DNA from: an uncultured Coprococcus sp.
Lineage (GTDB): Bacteria > Bacillota > Clostridia > Lachnospirales > Lachnospiraceae
Direction: 5' to 3'
DNA length: 60,843 nt
NCBI GenBank assembly: GCA_900548215.1
Contig: URJI01000004.1
Coordinates: 1-60,843 of the forward strand
How positions within the stretch are numbered: position 1 is the stretch's first letter; each line of letters begins with the position of its first letter. Positions 25,641-33,637 of the stretch are shown here, in pieces. The notes under the pieces were generated by a model. The model had not been told where the DNA came from, ran no database searches, and saw only the letters and a list, made by a program, of their open reading frames with translations. The position numbers were made by a program, and so were the translations under genes.

Positions 25641-25896
25641 GGTCTTTACTGATAATGGCTGGAAAGACTATGTTTATTGGCAGACGGAAGACAGAAAGAC
25701 ACTAAAGAAAATAAATAGTCTTATAGAAGATATATGCAGAAATGGAAATGAAGGCATTGGCAAGCCTGAACCATTAATTGGAAATTTGGCTGGTTTTTGG
25801 AGCAGACGAGTAAATGATAAAGACAGAATAATATACAAGATCGATGATGACAATGTATATATTCTTGCTTGTAGATATCACTACAGCGACAGATAA
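25633..25896 (+). CDS. yoeB: YoeB-type mRNA interferase toxin
   Basis: Ribosome-dependent endoribonuclease of the RelE superfamily, cutting mRNA in the A site. The protein has 87 residues, and the residues known to matter in E. coli YoeB fall at the same positions: Glu46, Arg65, His83 and Tyr84 (C terminus ACRYHYSDR). The GIGKPEPLIGNLAGFWSRR and DKDRIIYKI segments are typical. The active site is intact, so the toxin is probably functional. The module sits between core genes (parC and hisH). Confidence 0.95.
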   Translation: MNKVFTDNGWKDYVYWQTEDRKTLKKINSLIEDICRNGNEGIGKPEPLIGNLAGFWSRRVNDKDRIIYKIDDDNVYILACRYHYSDR

Positions 25897-25921
25897 ATGA
25901 AATGGCTAATCATATAATGTC

Positions 25922-25951
25922 TAATTAGTATGAATTTTAGTGTACTAATTA
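25922..25951. other. AT-rich stem-loop after yoeB
   Basis: Perfect 9-bp arms TAATTAGTA (25922-25930) and TACTAATTA (25943-25951) with a 12-base loop. No U-run follows. It may be a weak 3' end for the toxin-antitoxin transcript. Confidence 0.45.
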
Positions 25952-26076
25952 TATACTAAATATGATGTGTACTGAAATGTAACAAAGAGTACATAAAAGT
26001 AATGAAATGACATTTATCCATTCTTAATACGTAAACAAGTATCTGAAAAAGTGCTTGACTTGAAAGGAAAAAACAG

Positions 26077-26688
26077 ATGATTTCAATTTTGGATTACGAT
26101 GCAGGAAACATAAAGAGTGTTGAGAAGGCGGTTCAGTATCTTGGTGAGGAGGCTGTCATCACAAGGGACAGAGATGTGATCATGGCTAGTGACAAGGTTA
26201 TCCTTCCGGGAGTTGGAAGCTTCGGAGACGCCATGGGAAAGATTCGGGAGTATGGACTTGAGAATGTCATCTATGATGTTGTGGATGCAGACAAGCCATT
26301 TCTTGGAATATGCCTTGGACTTCAGCTTCTGTTCAAGACCAGCGAGGAGTCGCCGGAGGCAACAGGACTTGGAATTTTAGACGGTGAGATACTTCGTATA
26401 CCGGATGCGCCGGGACTTAAGATACCGCAGATAGGATGGAACAATCTTGAGATAAATCCAAAGGCAAGACTTTTCAAGGGACTTCCTGAGAATCCATATG
26501 TCTACTTTGTTCACTCATATTATCTGAAGGCAAAGGATCAGGAGGATGTGGCAGCATCCACATTCTATTCAACTCAGATTCATGCATCTGTGGAGCACGG
26601 CAATGTATTTGCATGTCAGTTCCATCCTGAGAAGAGCTCAGAAGTTGGACTTAAGATACTGAAGAATTTTATCGACCTGGAGGTGTAG
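26077..26688 (+). CDS. hisH: Imidazole glycerol phosphate synthase, glutaminase subunit HisH
   Basis: Class I glutamine amidotransferase supplying ammonia to HisF in histidine synthesis. The 203-residue protein has the nucleophile Cys in PFLGICLGLQLLF, the oxyanion strand PGVGSFGDAM and the catalytic His/Glu in ACQFHPEKSSEVG. Ribosome binding site GAAAGGAAA. hisF follows after three bases. No other histidine gene is present on either side, so the pair is detached from any his operon within the window. Confidence 0.96.
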   Translation: MISILDYDAGNIKSVEKAVQYLGEEAVITRDRDVIMASDKVILPGVGSFGDAMGKIREYGLENVIYDVVDADKPFLGICLGLQLLFKTSEESPEATGLGILDGEILRIPDAPGLKIPQIGWNNLEINPKARLFKGLPENPYVYFVHSYYLKAKDQEDVAASTFYSTQIHASVEHGNVFACQFHPEKSSEVGLKILKNFIDLEV

Positions 26689-26691
26689 AGC

Positions 26692-27453
26692 ATGCATACA
26701 AAGAGAATAATACCATGTCTTGATGTCAAGAACGGAAGAGTTGTAAAGGGTGTAAATTTTGTAAATCTTACAGATGCCGGAGATCCTGTTGCAGTTGGTG
26801 CAGCATATGACAAGGCGGGAGCTGATGAACTCGTATTCCTTGACATAACAGCTTCCTCAGATCAGAGAAATATTGTGGTTGATATGGTAAGGCGTGTGGC
26901 TGAGACTATATTTATCCCATTTACAGTGGGCGGTGGAATCAGAACAGTGGATGATTTCAAGGCGATACTCAGAGAGGGCGCAGACAAGATATCAGTGAAC
27001 TCAGCAGCCATAGACAATCCTACACTTATAGCAGATGCGGCTGATAAGTTCGGAAGCCAGTGCGTCGTGCTTGCCATCGATGCAAAGAGACGTGACGATG
27101 GCTCAGGCTGGAACATATATAAGCATGGTGGACGTATTGACTGCGGAATAGATGCGGTTGAGTGGGCCATGAAGGCTACAGAACTTGGCGCAGGAGAGAT
27201 ATTGCTGACCAGCATGGACTGTGATGGAACAAAGGCGGGATATGACATAGAACTCACCAGAACCATAGCAGACAACGTGAACATCCCGGTCATAGCATCA
27301 GGCGGTGCGGGAACTAAGGATCATTTCTATGATGCCCTGACAGATGGCGGTGCGGATGCAGCTCTTGCGGCTTCGCTGTTCCACTATAAAGAGCTTGAGA
27401 TAGGAGATCTGAAGAGATATCTTCAGGATAAGGGAATCCCTATGAGGCTGTAG
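26692..27453 (+). CDS. hisF: Imidazole glycerol phosphate synthase, cyclase subunit HisF
   Basis: TIM-barrel cyclase of 253 residues that uses ammonia from HisH to make imidazole glycerol phosphate and AICAR. It starts RIIPCLDVKNGRVVKGVNF, with the catalytic Asp in CLDVKNG and the second in LTSMDCDGTKAGYD. Phosphate-binding loops GGGIRT and ASGGAG are present. The GGAGGTGTAG ribosome binding site lies at the end of hisH. HisH and HisF act as a heterodimer. Confidence 0.97.
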   Translation: MHTKRIIPCLDVKNGRVVKGVNFVNLTDAGDPVAVGAAYDKAGADELVFLDITASSDQRNIVVDMVRRVAETIFIPFTVGGGIRTVDDFKAILREGADKISVNSAAIDNPTLIADAADKFGSQCVVLAIDAKRRDDGSGWNIYKHGGRIDCGIDAVEWAMKATELGAGEILLTSMDCDGTKAGYDIELTRTIADNVNIPVIASGGAGTKDHFYDALTDGGADAALAASLFHYKELEIGDLKRYLQDKGIPMRL

Positions 27454-27458
27454 ATTGT

Positions 27459-27617
27459 GCATTAGCTAGCCGTATTCCGGCGAATCAACGTAATTTGCTG
27501 GAAGTGAATTTACATACAAATATGGACTTGGCTATTCAACTTGGCTATCCAAATAAAGAAAAGCATACAAAATTTTCACTTATTCTTAAAAATAATCAAA
27601 AAAGAGATAATTTCTAG
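27459..27617 (+). pseudogene. Possible C-terminal gene remnant after hisF
   Basis: An open stretch of ~52 codons without a credible start reads SRIPANQRNLLEVNLH, later DLAIQLGYPNKEKHTKFSLI, and ends at TAG 27615. The amino-acid pattern looks coding, but no ribosome binding site or start is visible and the frame runs into hisF upstream. I do not recognise the family. It may be the tail of a lost gene. Confidence 0.35.
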
Positions 27618-27644
27618 CAACTTTATCTCTTTTTTGATTATTTT
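27589..27644. terminator. Perfect 22-bp stem-loop (probable bidirectional terminator)
   Basis: Bases 27589-27610 are exactly complementary to 27623-27644, with a 12-base loop. Both arms end in A/T-rich runs, so RNA from either strand would have a U-rich tail. It separates hisF (plus strand) from the sigma/anti-sigma genes (minus strand). Confidence 0.75.
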
Positions 27645-27676
27645 ATTAAATTAGTGATAAATTTGTATTCTTTTTT

Positions 27677-27737
27677 ATCAAGCAAGTTCCCCGGAGGACA
27701 ATCAAGCAAATTTCCCCCGGAGAGATATCAAGTAAGC
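27677..27737. repeat. Imperfect tandem repeat with ATCAAGCAA / CCCCGGAG core
   Basis: Two full units (27677-27700, 27701-27726) and a partial third (27727-27737), each beginning ATCAAG; the full ones contain TTCCCC...GGAG. Function unknown; possibly the edge of a former mobile element. Together with the stem-loop and the remnant it fills the gene-free stretch after hisF. Confidence 0.6.
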
Positions 27738-27833
27738 ATCTAAGTTTAATGTATGTTTTTTTGTTTTGAATACAGATTTCCCATTTTACATTTACATAGA
27801 TGTATCATGCCTTCACATATATATCTATCTATA

Positions 27834-28751
27834 TCACTCCTCAATATATGTGACATTTCCAGACTCAGCATCGCCAGATGTGATCTGGACGGATGCTGAT
27901 GATTCCTTAGAATGAGCAGCCGAATTAGAGCTTCCTGAAGCAGTGGTGTTGTTTTTATCCGCCGAATCAGCGCCTTCGGTTGCGAGCTCGTTATCCGCTG
28001 AGTCAGCGCCTTCGGTTGCGAGTCCATTATCCGCTGAATCAGCGCCTTCGGTTGTAAGCTCGTCATCGAGGTAAGGATTTCCTGTGTCAACACCCTCTGC
28101 GTGCATAGCGGTATCAAGCCATGGGTCTTTGTAATCTGCAACGTTCATGTTGTTAAATACATATTCGCCATTCTTATCAAAGAAGAGCTCGGCCCAGCCA
28201 CAGCTTTCAGGTGTTCCTCCGATGAGGATGACGCTGTGTGAGCCGTCTTCGTTTTTGATCTCATGACGGAAGTATTTGTCATGGCCGCATTTGTCAGTGA
28301 TATCTTCCTTTGTGTCACCTAGGACGAAGTAGAGCCGTCCATTCTCGACCTTTGTATATCCGGTGTCGTCATTTGTAGTTATAGAGAATTTTATGGAATT
28401 GCCTTCGCTGTTCTGTTCGTATGTAACTTCTGTGCCATTTGCAAGATGGAATGTCTCCTTCAGATATTCGATGGCAGCGGAGACAGTAGTTCTGGTTGCC
28501 GGGATGCACAGAAGAACTGCACATACGGCGGCTGCTATGGCAGCGTATCTGCATATGCGTATAGTTTTGCCCTTTGTATTTCCTTTTTGAGCTTTTTCTG
28601 CAAGACTAGCTCTTATGTTGTCTCTGCTTTCCTTTGACATATATACGCTGTCCATGGTGGATTTGTATAATTCGGTGATTTCCTTGTCAGGTGAATCAGA
28701 TTTTCTGACATGGAAATTTAAGTCTATTGGTGTATTTGATCTGTTTGTCAT
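27834..28751 (-). CDS. Membrane protein, probable anti-sigma factor
   Basis: A 305-residue single-pass membrane protein encoded directly after an ECF sigma factor. About 60 N-terminal residues are cytoplasmic (DKEITELYKSTMDSVYMSKE), followed by one membrane helix (about residues 65-90: YAAIAAAVCAVLLCIPA) and an extracellular domain of ~200 residues containing FVLGDTKEDITDKCG. The start ATG follows GGAGGGATATTT. The order sigma then membrane protein fits an anti-sigma factor that holds the sigma at the membrane until a signal arrives. The C-terminal part contains three near-identical 12-residue repeats (GADSADNELATE type). Confidence 0.72.
   Translation of the reverse strand: MTNRSNTPIDLNFHVRKSDSPDKEITELYKSTMDSVYMSKESRDNIRASLAEKAQKGNTKGKTIRICRYAAIAAAVCAVLLCIPATRTTVSAAIEYLKETFHLANGTEVTYEQNSEGNSIKFSITTNDDTGYTKVENGRLYFVLGDTKEDITDKCGHDKYFRHEIKNEDGSHSVILIGGTPESCGWAELFFDKNGEYVFNNMNVADYKDPWLDTAMHAEGVDTGNPYLDDELTTEGADSADNGLATEGADSADNELATEGADSADKNNTTASGSSNSAAHSKESSASVQITSGDAESGNVTYIEE
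27957..28064. repeat. 36-bp tandem repeat, three copies, inside the anti-sigma gene
   Basis: Three adjoining in-frame units at 27957-27992, 27993-28028 and 28029-28064, sharing the core TCAGCGCCTTCGGTTG. Each encodes one 12-residue Glu/Asp/Ala-rich unit. Copy-number change by slippage would alter the length of the extracellular stalk without breaking the frame. Confidence 0.9.
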
Positions 28752-28818
28752 AAATATCCCTCCTTATTAAGTATGTATTGTTCATCCATGCCGTGTAGGT
28801 TTTGTTACACGACCGTCA

Positions 28819-29292
28819 CTAGGTATCCGATAAAATTTTTTTTAGTTCATCGCGTCCGCGGGACACCCGCATGGAGACAGCCGATGTTGACATGTGAAGC
28901 ATCCGTGCAATCTCTTTGAAAGTATAGCCCTCATAGTAGTGAAGGTAGAGGACTGAGCGGTATGTGTCGGAAAGATTATTTATGGAATCATACATAGTCT
29001 GTTCCTCCATATTGAAGACATATCCGGCTGGCTTCCTATCAAGCTCGTCGTAGCTGGTATTCAGCCTTTTAGGGGCGGATTTCAGATTGTTCCTGCACAT
29101 ATTGGCTGTCATTGTGAGGAGATATGACTTCTCGCTTCCATTTTTTATATGTGGACTCTTTTCTATAAGTTTTGTGTATACATTCTGTACAATATCTTCG
29201 GCGTCCGCAGTATTTCCAAGAAAACTCAGTGCAAGCCGGAATACGTTGTCAGAGTATGCATCGTATAATTCAAGCAGTTGCTGCTGCTTCAA
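28819..29292 (-). CDS. ECF RNA polymerase sigma factor
   Basis: Sigma-70 family protein of 157 residues of the extracytoplasmic-function type. Region 2: NVFRLALSFLGNTADAEDIV followed by QNVYTKL. Region 4: LHYYEGYTFKEIARMLHMST, then SAVSMRVSRGRDELKKIL. I use the TTG at 29290-29292 as start because GGAGGTGA lies seven bases before it and there is no better ATG. It is followed by the probable anti-sigma gene after 67 bases. The target promoters are not evident within the window; the region upstream does not show the TAAAAC/CGTCT pair found at 36.2 and 39.9 kb. Confidence 0.9.
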   Translation of the reverse strand: MKQQQLLELYDAYSDNVFRLALSFLGNTADAEDIVQNVYTKLIEKSPHIKNGSEKSYLLTMTANMCRNNLKSAPKRLNTSYDELDRKPAGYVFNMEEQTMYDSINNLSDTYRSVLYLHYYEGYTFKEIARMLHMSTSAVSMRVSRGRDELKKILSDT

Positions 29293-29320
29293 TTGTCATC
29301 ACCTCCGTAGTCTGTTACAT

Positions 29321-29353
29321 ATGAGAAAACGACAGAAACAGGTTTTCTCTCAT
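29321..29353. promoter_or_regulatory. Inverted repeat upstream of the ECF sigma gene
   Basis: ATGAGAAAAC (29321-29330) faces GTTTTCTCTCAT (29342-29353), one arm carrying two extra bases. It sits 30-60 bases before the sigma start and may be an operator or a leader hairpin. No confident promoter boxes were found. Confidence 0.4.
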
Positions 29354-29602
29354 TTGAGATCTCATATATAAAACAATCTAGAACATCAAAATAGCACATG
29401 TAAAAAAGAAAAATCAAATAAATAATTTGAATGAAAATAATAGAGGTAATTGAGCCGTATGTTTAACGAGGTATTTATATTTAGAAATTATAATATGAAA
29501 GAAAAAAGCGTATAGCTTGTATGAAAATTTGATTATGCGCACATATATGGGCCGTAATGTCATTGGAAATGAACACTGTGCGTGCAGAAAAAAAGAAAAA
29601 TC

Positions 29603-29694
29603 AGGATTGCCAAGGAAATGTAAGGACTACCAGGAAAAGCAGGACTGCCATGGAAATGTAAGGACTACCAGGAAAAGTAGGACTGCGACGAAAA
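29603..29694. repeat. 38-bp tandem repeat between the sigma gene and the broken methyltransferase-like gene
   Basis: Two full units (29603-29640, 29641-29678) with three mismatches and a 16-base partial third. Shared core: GGAAATGTAAGGACTACCAG. An open frame of 68 codons crosses it on the plus strand, but it lacks a ribosome binding site and reads as simple repeats, so I do not call a gene. The rest of the gene-free stretch 29293-29843 is AT-rich with no other clear feature. Confidence 0.8.
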
Positions 29695-29843
29695 ATAATG
29701 TAAATATAAGTGCCGTATGGTAGAATAAAGGAAGTTGATATATTATTTGAAAATTAGTTGAAATCTGATTTGAATGGAATAAATAACATGTTTTGTATAT
29801 ATTTGCTTCCTTATAATAAAAAAGATTGGAAAGGGAAAAACAA

Positions 29844-31132
29844 ATGTGCGTTATCAATTTAAGGAATTATCTTGGAAATGTATATAATGAATTAAAGAAC
29901 TATCTGGAGACGCTGACACCTGATGAAAAAAAACGATTCATGAAAGAAGTTTCAAATTTTTTCTATAATGGTATTGCAGATTACGGAGATAGAAACCTGG
30001 TTGCATTTTATGTATTAAGGTATGCAAGGGCGTACGGTTTCTAGTTTTCGAGAGCCTACGCAGATATATTTTCGGATATGAAGAATCCGGGACGGGTAAG
30101 TGCGGTGAGTTTAGGCTGTGGTACAGGAATTGACTATTGGGGAATGTCCTATGCTGCAAGGAAGATGCACAGGGCTGATAACTGTGTACTTGATTATACG
30201 GGGATCGATCCTGAAGTCTGGGCGCACAATATAACCGGTTCTGATGATATGCCGGGATGTGACACAGTAAGATTTAACAAATTTGTTCAGACAAATAACA
30301 CGGATGTATCAGATTGCAGCGATTTTGGACAGCTTCTTGACAGTATCGAGAAAGAGCCGGGAAGAGCACTTGATGATATCTACTTCTTTCCGCATTCCAC
30401 CAAGGAAGTGTGTATACATACAGTGCCTGATTGCGGACAGGAGGATGGGAAATACAATGCGTATTAGTCCATGGCCAGATTTGCGGGAATTATAAGCCGG
30501 AAAATAAAGGATAAACCGGTGTATATCGCATTTACATATAGGAAGAAACCTGTAAAATTCAGCAACGAAGAGGTAGATACAGCAGCATATGAGACTATGT
30601 ATGGAACATATCTGAGAAAATGTCTGATGGAGAGAGGTCTGGATGTGCAGATGCTGTCACCTATGCATGTCGATTAGGACAGCCACGATCTCAGTATATA
30701 CAGTCCGAATGAAGATAGCTGGAATTATTTCTATGATTATACAGAATTTCACAGCTATACAGGCACTGACGGTGAGATGACATATGTGGCTGATCTGGGG
30801 AGAGACGCTGATAATACATTTGACAAGCTTTTCACTGACCAGATAATTGATACAAGACTTGCTTCACTTACAGAATGGAAAGAAGTGACGCGCAATACTG
30901 TATATGTTCAAATGTACCGATGGACAATCTGAAAGATATGTGTTATCAGGTGTTTAAGATAACCGGACACAGAGAAGAAGATCAGGATCAGACCGAAAAG
31001 AATACAAAACTTGACATAATCGAAAAGATTATGAGAGATTATTATTTTGTCTGTCCATATACGGACAGGTCAAAGCGGTCTCTGTCGTGGCTTGTGTCAA
31101 AGATCCATGATTATCCATGGAGAGCTGGCTAA
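29844..31132 (+). pseudogene. Broken SAM-methyltransferase-like gene with three in-frame TAG codons and a frameshift
   Basis: One frame reads from ATG 29844 (after GGAAAGGG) through TAG at 30042, 30465 and 30675 with no TAA or TGA until about 30930. The protein sense continues across each TAG: LRYARAYGF-TAG-FSRAYADIFSDMKNPGR; then SLGCGTGIDYWG, which fits the glycine-rich SAM-binding motif I; then FPHSTKEV; later VYIAFTYRKKP, LSPMHVD-TAG-DSHDLSIYSPNEDSW and MTYVADLG. Near 30921 the frame is lost; adding one base in TGGAC would join YVQMYRW to DNLKDMCYQVF and carry on to YFVCPYTDRSKR and the stop at 31132. Total ~430 codons. The substrate is unknown. I regard it as a pseudogene; amber read-through is the alternative but would not explain the frameshift. 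Confidence 0.75.
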
Positions 31133-31172
31133 TATATAAACGGTAGTAAGATTCGATTGAAAGGACATAGAC

Positions 31173-32120
31173 ATGATATTAAGTGCAAGCAGAAGAACGG
31201 ACATTCCGACATTCTATTCGGATTGGTTCTACAATAGAATAAAGGAGGGATTCCTGTACGTCAGAAATCCCATGAATGCACATCAGATAAGCAAGATAGA
31301 TTTATCGCCGGAGGTCGTGGACTGTATCGTGTTCTGGACCAAGAACCCTATCCCGATGATCCCGAGGCTTGACGAGCTCTCAGCGTACAAATATTATTTC
31401 CAGTTTACCCTGATGGGGTACGGAAAGGATATGGAGTCGAATCTCCCGTATAAGAAGGGCAAACTCATACCGGCTTTTCAGGAGCTTGCCGGTAAGATAG
31501 GGAAGAAGAGGGTTATATGGAGATATGATCCGATAGTTTTCACAGACAGATATACACCTGAGTATCACATAAAGGCGTTTACACAGATAGCAGAGGCGCT
31601 TGATGGATGTACGGAGAAATGCGTCATAAGCTTCGTGGATATATATGCCAAGAATAAGAAGAATATGCAGGCTGTTGCGAGCTATGAGATGGGACATGAT
31701 GAGCTGGAGAAGTTTGCAAAGACTATAGCCGATATAGCAAAGAAACATGGTATGGTCGTGGCCACCTGCGCAGAGGTTGTGGATCTTGCCAAATGCGGCA
31801 TAGAGCACAACTGTTGTATAGATAAAAAACTCATCGAGGAGATCATAGGCTGTGAGATAAAGGTGTCCAAGGACAGGTCCCAGCGCCCCGAGTGCGGATG
31901 CATGGAGAGTGTGGAGATCGGTTCGTACAACACCTGCCTGAGTGGCTGCAAATACTGTTATGCCAATTACTCACCCGAGGCTGTGAAGGCCAACTGTGCG
32001 TGTTACGATCCACATTCCCCGCTGCTCTGTGGAAGTGTGGGCGAGTTTGACAAGATAAATGAGAGAAAAGTGAAGTCTCTCAAACAGACTCAGCTCAGTT
32101 TTAATTTTGATGATAAATAG
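31173..32120 (+). CDS. DUF1848 protein, radical-SAM-like
   Basis: A 315-residue protein of the DUF1848 family, recognisable from the start ILSASRRTDIPTFYSDWFYN and from FWTKNPIPMIPRLDEL. The C-terminal part carries a cysteine cluster (RPECGCMESVEIGSYNTCL, then SGCKYCYANYS), which probably binds an iron-sulfur cluster; a CKYCY element resembles those of radical SAM enzymes, although it lies at the C terminus. Ribosome binding site GAAAGGACAT. The substrate is unknown. The gene is intact, unlike its neighbours on both sides. Confidence 0.85.
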   Translation: MILSASRRTDIPTFYSDWFYNRIKEGFLYVRNPMNAHQISKIDLSPEVVDCIVFWTKNPIPMIPRLDELSAYKYYFQFTLMGYGKDMESNLPYKKGKLIPAFQELAGKIGKKRVIWRYDPIVFTDRYTPEYHIKAFTQIAEALDGCTEKCVISFVDIYAKNKKNMQAVASYEMGHDELEKFAKTIADIAKKHGMVVATCAEVVDLAKCGIEHNCCIDKKLIEEIIGCEIKVSKDRSQRPECGCMESVEIGSYNTCLSGCKYCYANYSPEAVKANCACYDPHSPLLCGSVGEFDKINERKVKSLKQTQLSFNFDDK

Positions 32121-32220
32121 TCAGGAAGATATATGAGATTGCAGATTATTTTATTTCAAGGATTTTGAAAAAAGATACTGGAAAGCAGAGAGACAGAAAT
32201 GCAGATATGGGGGTTAGAAT

Positions 32221-32792
32221 TTGAGATTAACAGATAAAGAATGGGAAAATATAGAATTCCGCAAAAGGAAATACGGACAGCTTAAAGCTGCCCTGGACGG
32301 TGCTGTGACCGGGCGGGGCAAAAACTGGTTGGACACTATGCGAGAGAGGATTACTATGATCTTTTGTCGGTGGTACAGATCTGCTTATCTAAAGAAGTGG
32401 TTGATGCTGCAGATGACAGTGAGCGGTTGCTGCGCCTACTTGAGACATTCTTTTCATCGAATATGAGCATAGAAGAGAGAAAAGATATAATTGTGAATGA
32501 ATTTAGTATACCTTACTCGAACGATATCGAAAGGAGCGTGGATGCCATGTGTAATGCAGGTCAGGGTATAAAGAATGAGGCGATGCGCCAGGGCTTGGAA
32601 GAAGGTAGAAAAAAGGGCATGATTGAAGGAAAACAAGCAGGAAAGATAGAAGGCAAGATAGAAGGTAAGATAGAGGGCAAGATAGAAGCATACCTGGATA
32701 TGGGACTTACAGCCGATGAAATCAGCCAGAAAATGGGCATATCCAAAGAGACAGTCTGCAATATTATAAATTCGCTCACTGTGACAGTCTAG
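32221..32792 (+). pseudogene. Remnant of an Rpn/PD-(D/E)XK transposase-like nuclease
   Basis: The 3' part (from about 32364) reads LLSVVQICLSKEVVDAADD, then SSNMSIEERKDIIVNEF, a repeated IEGK tract and a final helix-turn-helix (GLTADEISQKMGISKETVCN). This is the usual tail of Rpn-type recombination-promoting nucleases. A separate upstream frame from 32221 (TDKEWENIEFRKRKYGQLKA) leads into it; the frames would join with a 1-base shift near the GCGGGGCAAAAAC run at 32314-32326. The catalytic PD-(D/E)XK domain is missing, so the product should be inactive. Confidence 0.6.
32645..32692 (+). repeat. 12-bp tandem repeat encoding IEGK
   Basis: About four copies of a 12-base unit of the type ATAGAAGGCAAG encode successive Ile-Glu-Gly-Lys units in the Rpn remnant. 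Such repeats are common in this family and are prone to slippage. Confidence 0.75.
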
Positions 32793-32813
32793 GGAAATAT
32801 CATTGTAAAATAT

Positions 32814-32880
32814 AAAGACCATCAACTCGTGGATGAAGATATGTGAAATATCATACGTGAGTGGGTGGTCTTTTATTTTA
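32814..32880. terminator. Bidirectional terminator between the Rpn and transposase remnants
   Basis: Arms AAAGACCA (32814-32821) and TGGTCTTT (32866-32873) close a large loop with smaller internal pairings (CATC/GATG). T-rich DNA follows on the plus side (TTTTATTTTATTT). Confidence 0.6.
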
Positions 32881-33231
32881 TTTATGAGATGTTCTTACAG
32901 TATATGGCGTTTTATAATTATTATATGAATGAGGTCTTTGCTTATTGTAATAGGTATAGGCAAAGTTGCTGATCGCATCATACAGGTCTGTCTCAGAGCT
33001 GTATGAGTTTTGATATATCAGTTCTGTTTTTAAAGTATTAAAATATCTCTCCATAGGTGCATTGCTGTGTGGGCGGCCCGGAAGGCTCATGCTCTTGATA
33101 AATTCGTATGTCGATGTTCGGTCACTGATGTCAATTGTTGATGATCTGATCTTTTGAAACTCTATTTTTTTGTCGATATCGTTAAGCTTTTTGTAGAGAT
33201 CCGTCAGATAAGTATCTTTTGTTTTTTTCAT
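32878..33231 (-). pseudogene. C-terminal fragment of an IS3-family transposase
   Basis: Residues 45-117 are the end of an IS3-type integrase core: MSLPGRPHSNAPMERYFNTL, KTELIYQNSYSSETDL and YYNKQRPHSYNNYKTP. The last catalytic Glu is the one in MERYF. The first ~35 residues do not match the catalytic core, and the segment ISDRTSTYEF looks like a shortened form of the usual H-S-D-x-G-x-x-Y-T-S motif, so two catalytic Asp positions are lost. A strong AAGGAGG precedes the start, so a small protein may still be made. No terminal inverted repeats were found. Confidence 0.75.
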
Positions 33232-33415
33232 GATGATTCCTCCTTATGATATTTTCTATATTGTATATCTCTGTAGATTTGTGTCGTATTTATTACGCAT
33301 GACTAGGCAGTGACGGTGATATATCGTAAAAATAACGGGATTGTTTTTACAGGATCGTATAATGCAGACAACTGGTATAAACCTGATGGCGTTAGGCATG
33401 ACAAAGGAGGAAAAG

Positions 33416-33637
33416 ATGGAAGGATTGATCAGTGATAAGTATATTACAAAAAATCCTGATTCGTGGCGCAAATATGATTTTCTTGTAACAGCCAAGGGAA
33501 GAAAACTTGGGATAAGCAGAATAAAGAAAAAGGATGGTCTGATCAAGATTCTGCTCAGCATGGCTGCGGTTGATGTTGTTATCAGGAATATCAGGAATGG
33601 CAGGTATATGAATTTGGAAAGGAGTGCATGCAAATGA
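33416..33637 (+). CDS. Small basic hypothetical protein (73 aa), first gene of the AAA+ operon
   Basis: A 73-residue, Lys/Arg-rich protein (KYDFLVTAKGRKLGISRIKK). I do not recognise it. ATG 33416 lies just after AAAGGAGG; upstream in-frame ATG codons lack a site. Its stop codon overlaps the start of the next gene (ATGA at 33634), so the two are translationally coupled. It might be a small accessory or regulatory protein of the operon that ends in the ClpX-like ATPase. Confidence 0.65.
   Translation: MEGLISDKYITKNPDSWRKYDFLVTAKGRKLGISRIKKKDGLIKILLSMAAVDVVIRNIRNGRYMNLERSACK

Noticed and set aside
29321..29353. Possible ECF promoter (AAAAC with CGTTTT) before the sigma gene on the minus strand
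   Set aside because: The boxes are only about ten bases apart, against 17 in the two promoters that match each other, so I report only the inverted repeat.
29517..29723. Plus-strand frame of 68 codons over the 38-bp tandem repeats
   Set aside because: No ribosome binding site and the peptide merely reflects the repeats, so I list the repeat only.
31173..32120. DUF1848 gene as a classic radical SAM enzyme
   Set aside because: The CKYCY-like cluster lies at the C terminus and the N-terminal CxxxCxxC motif is absent, so I describe it only as radical-SAM-like.
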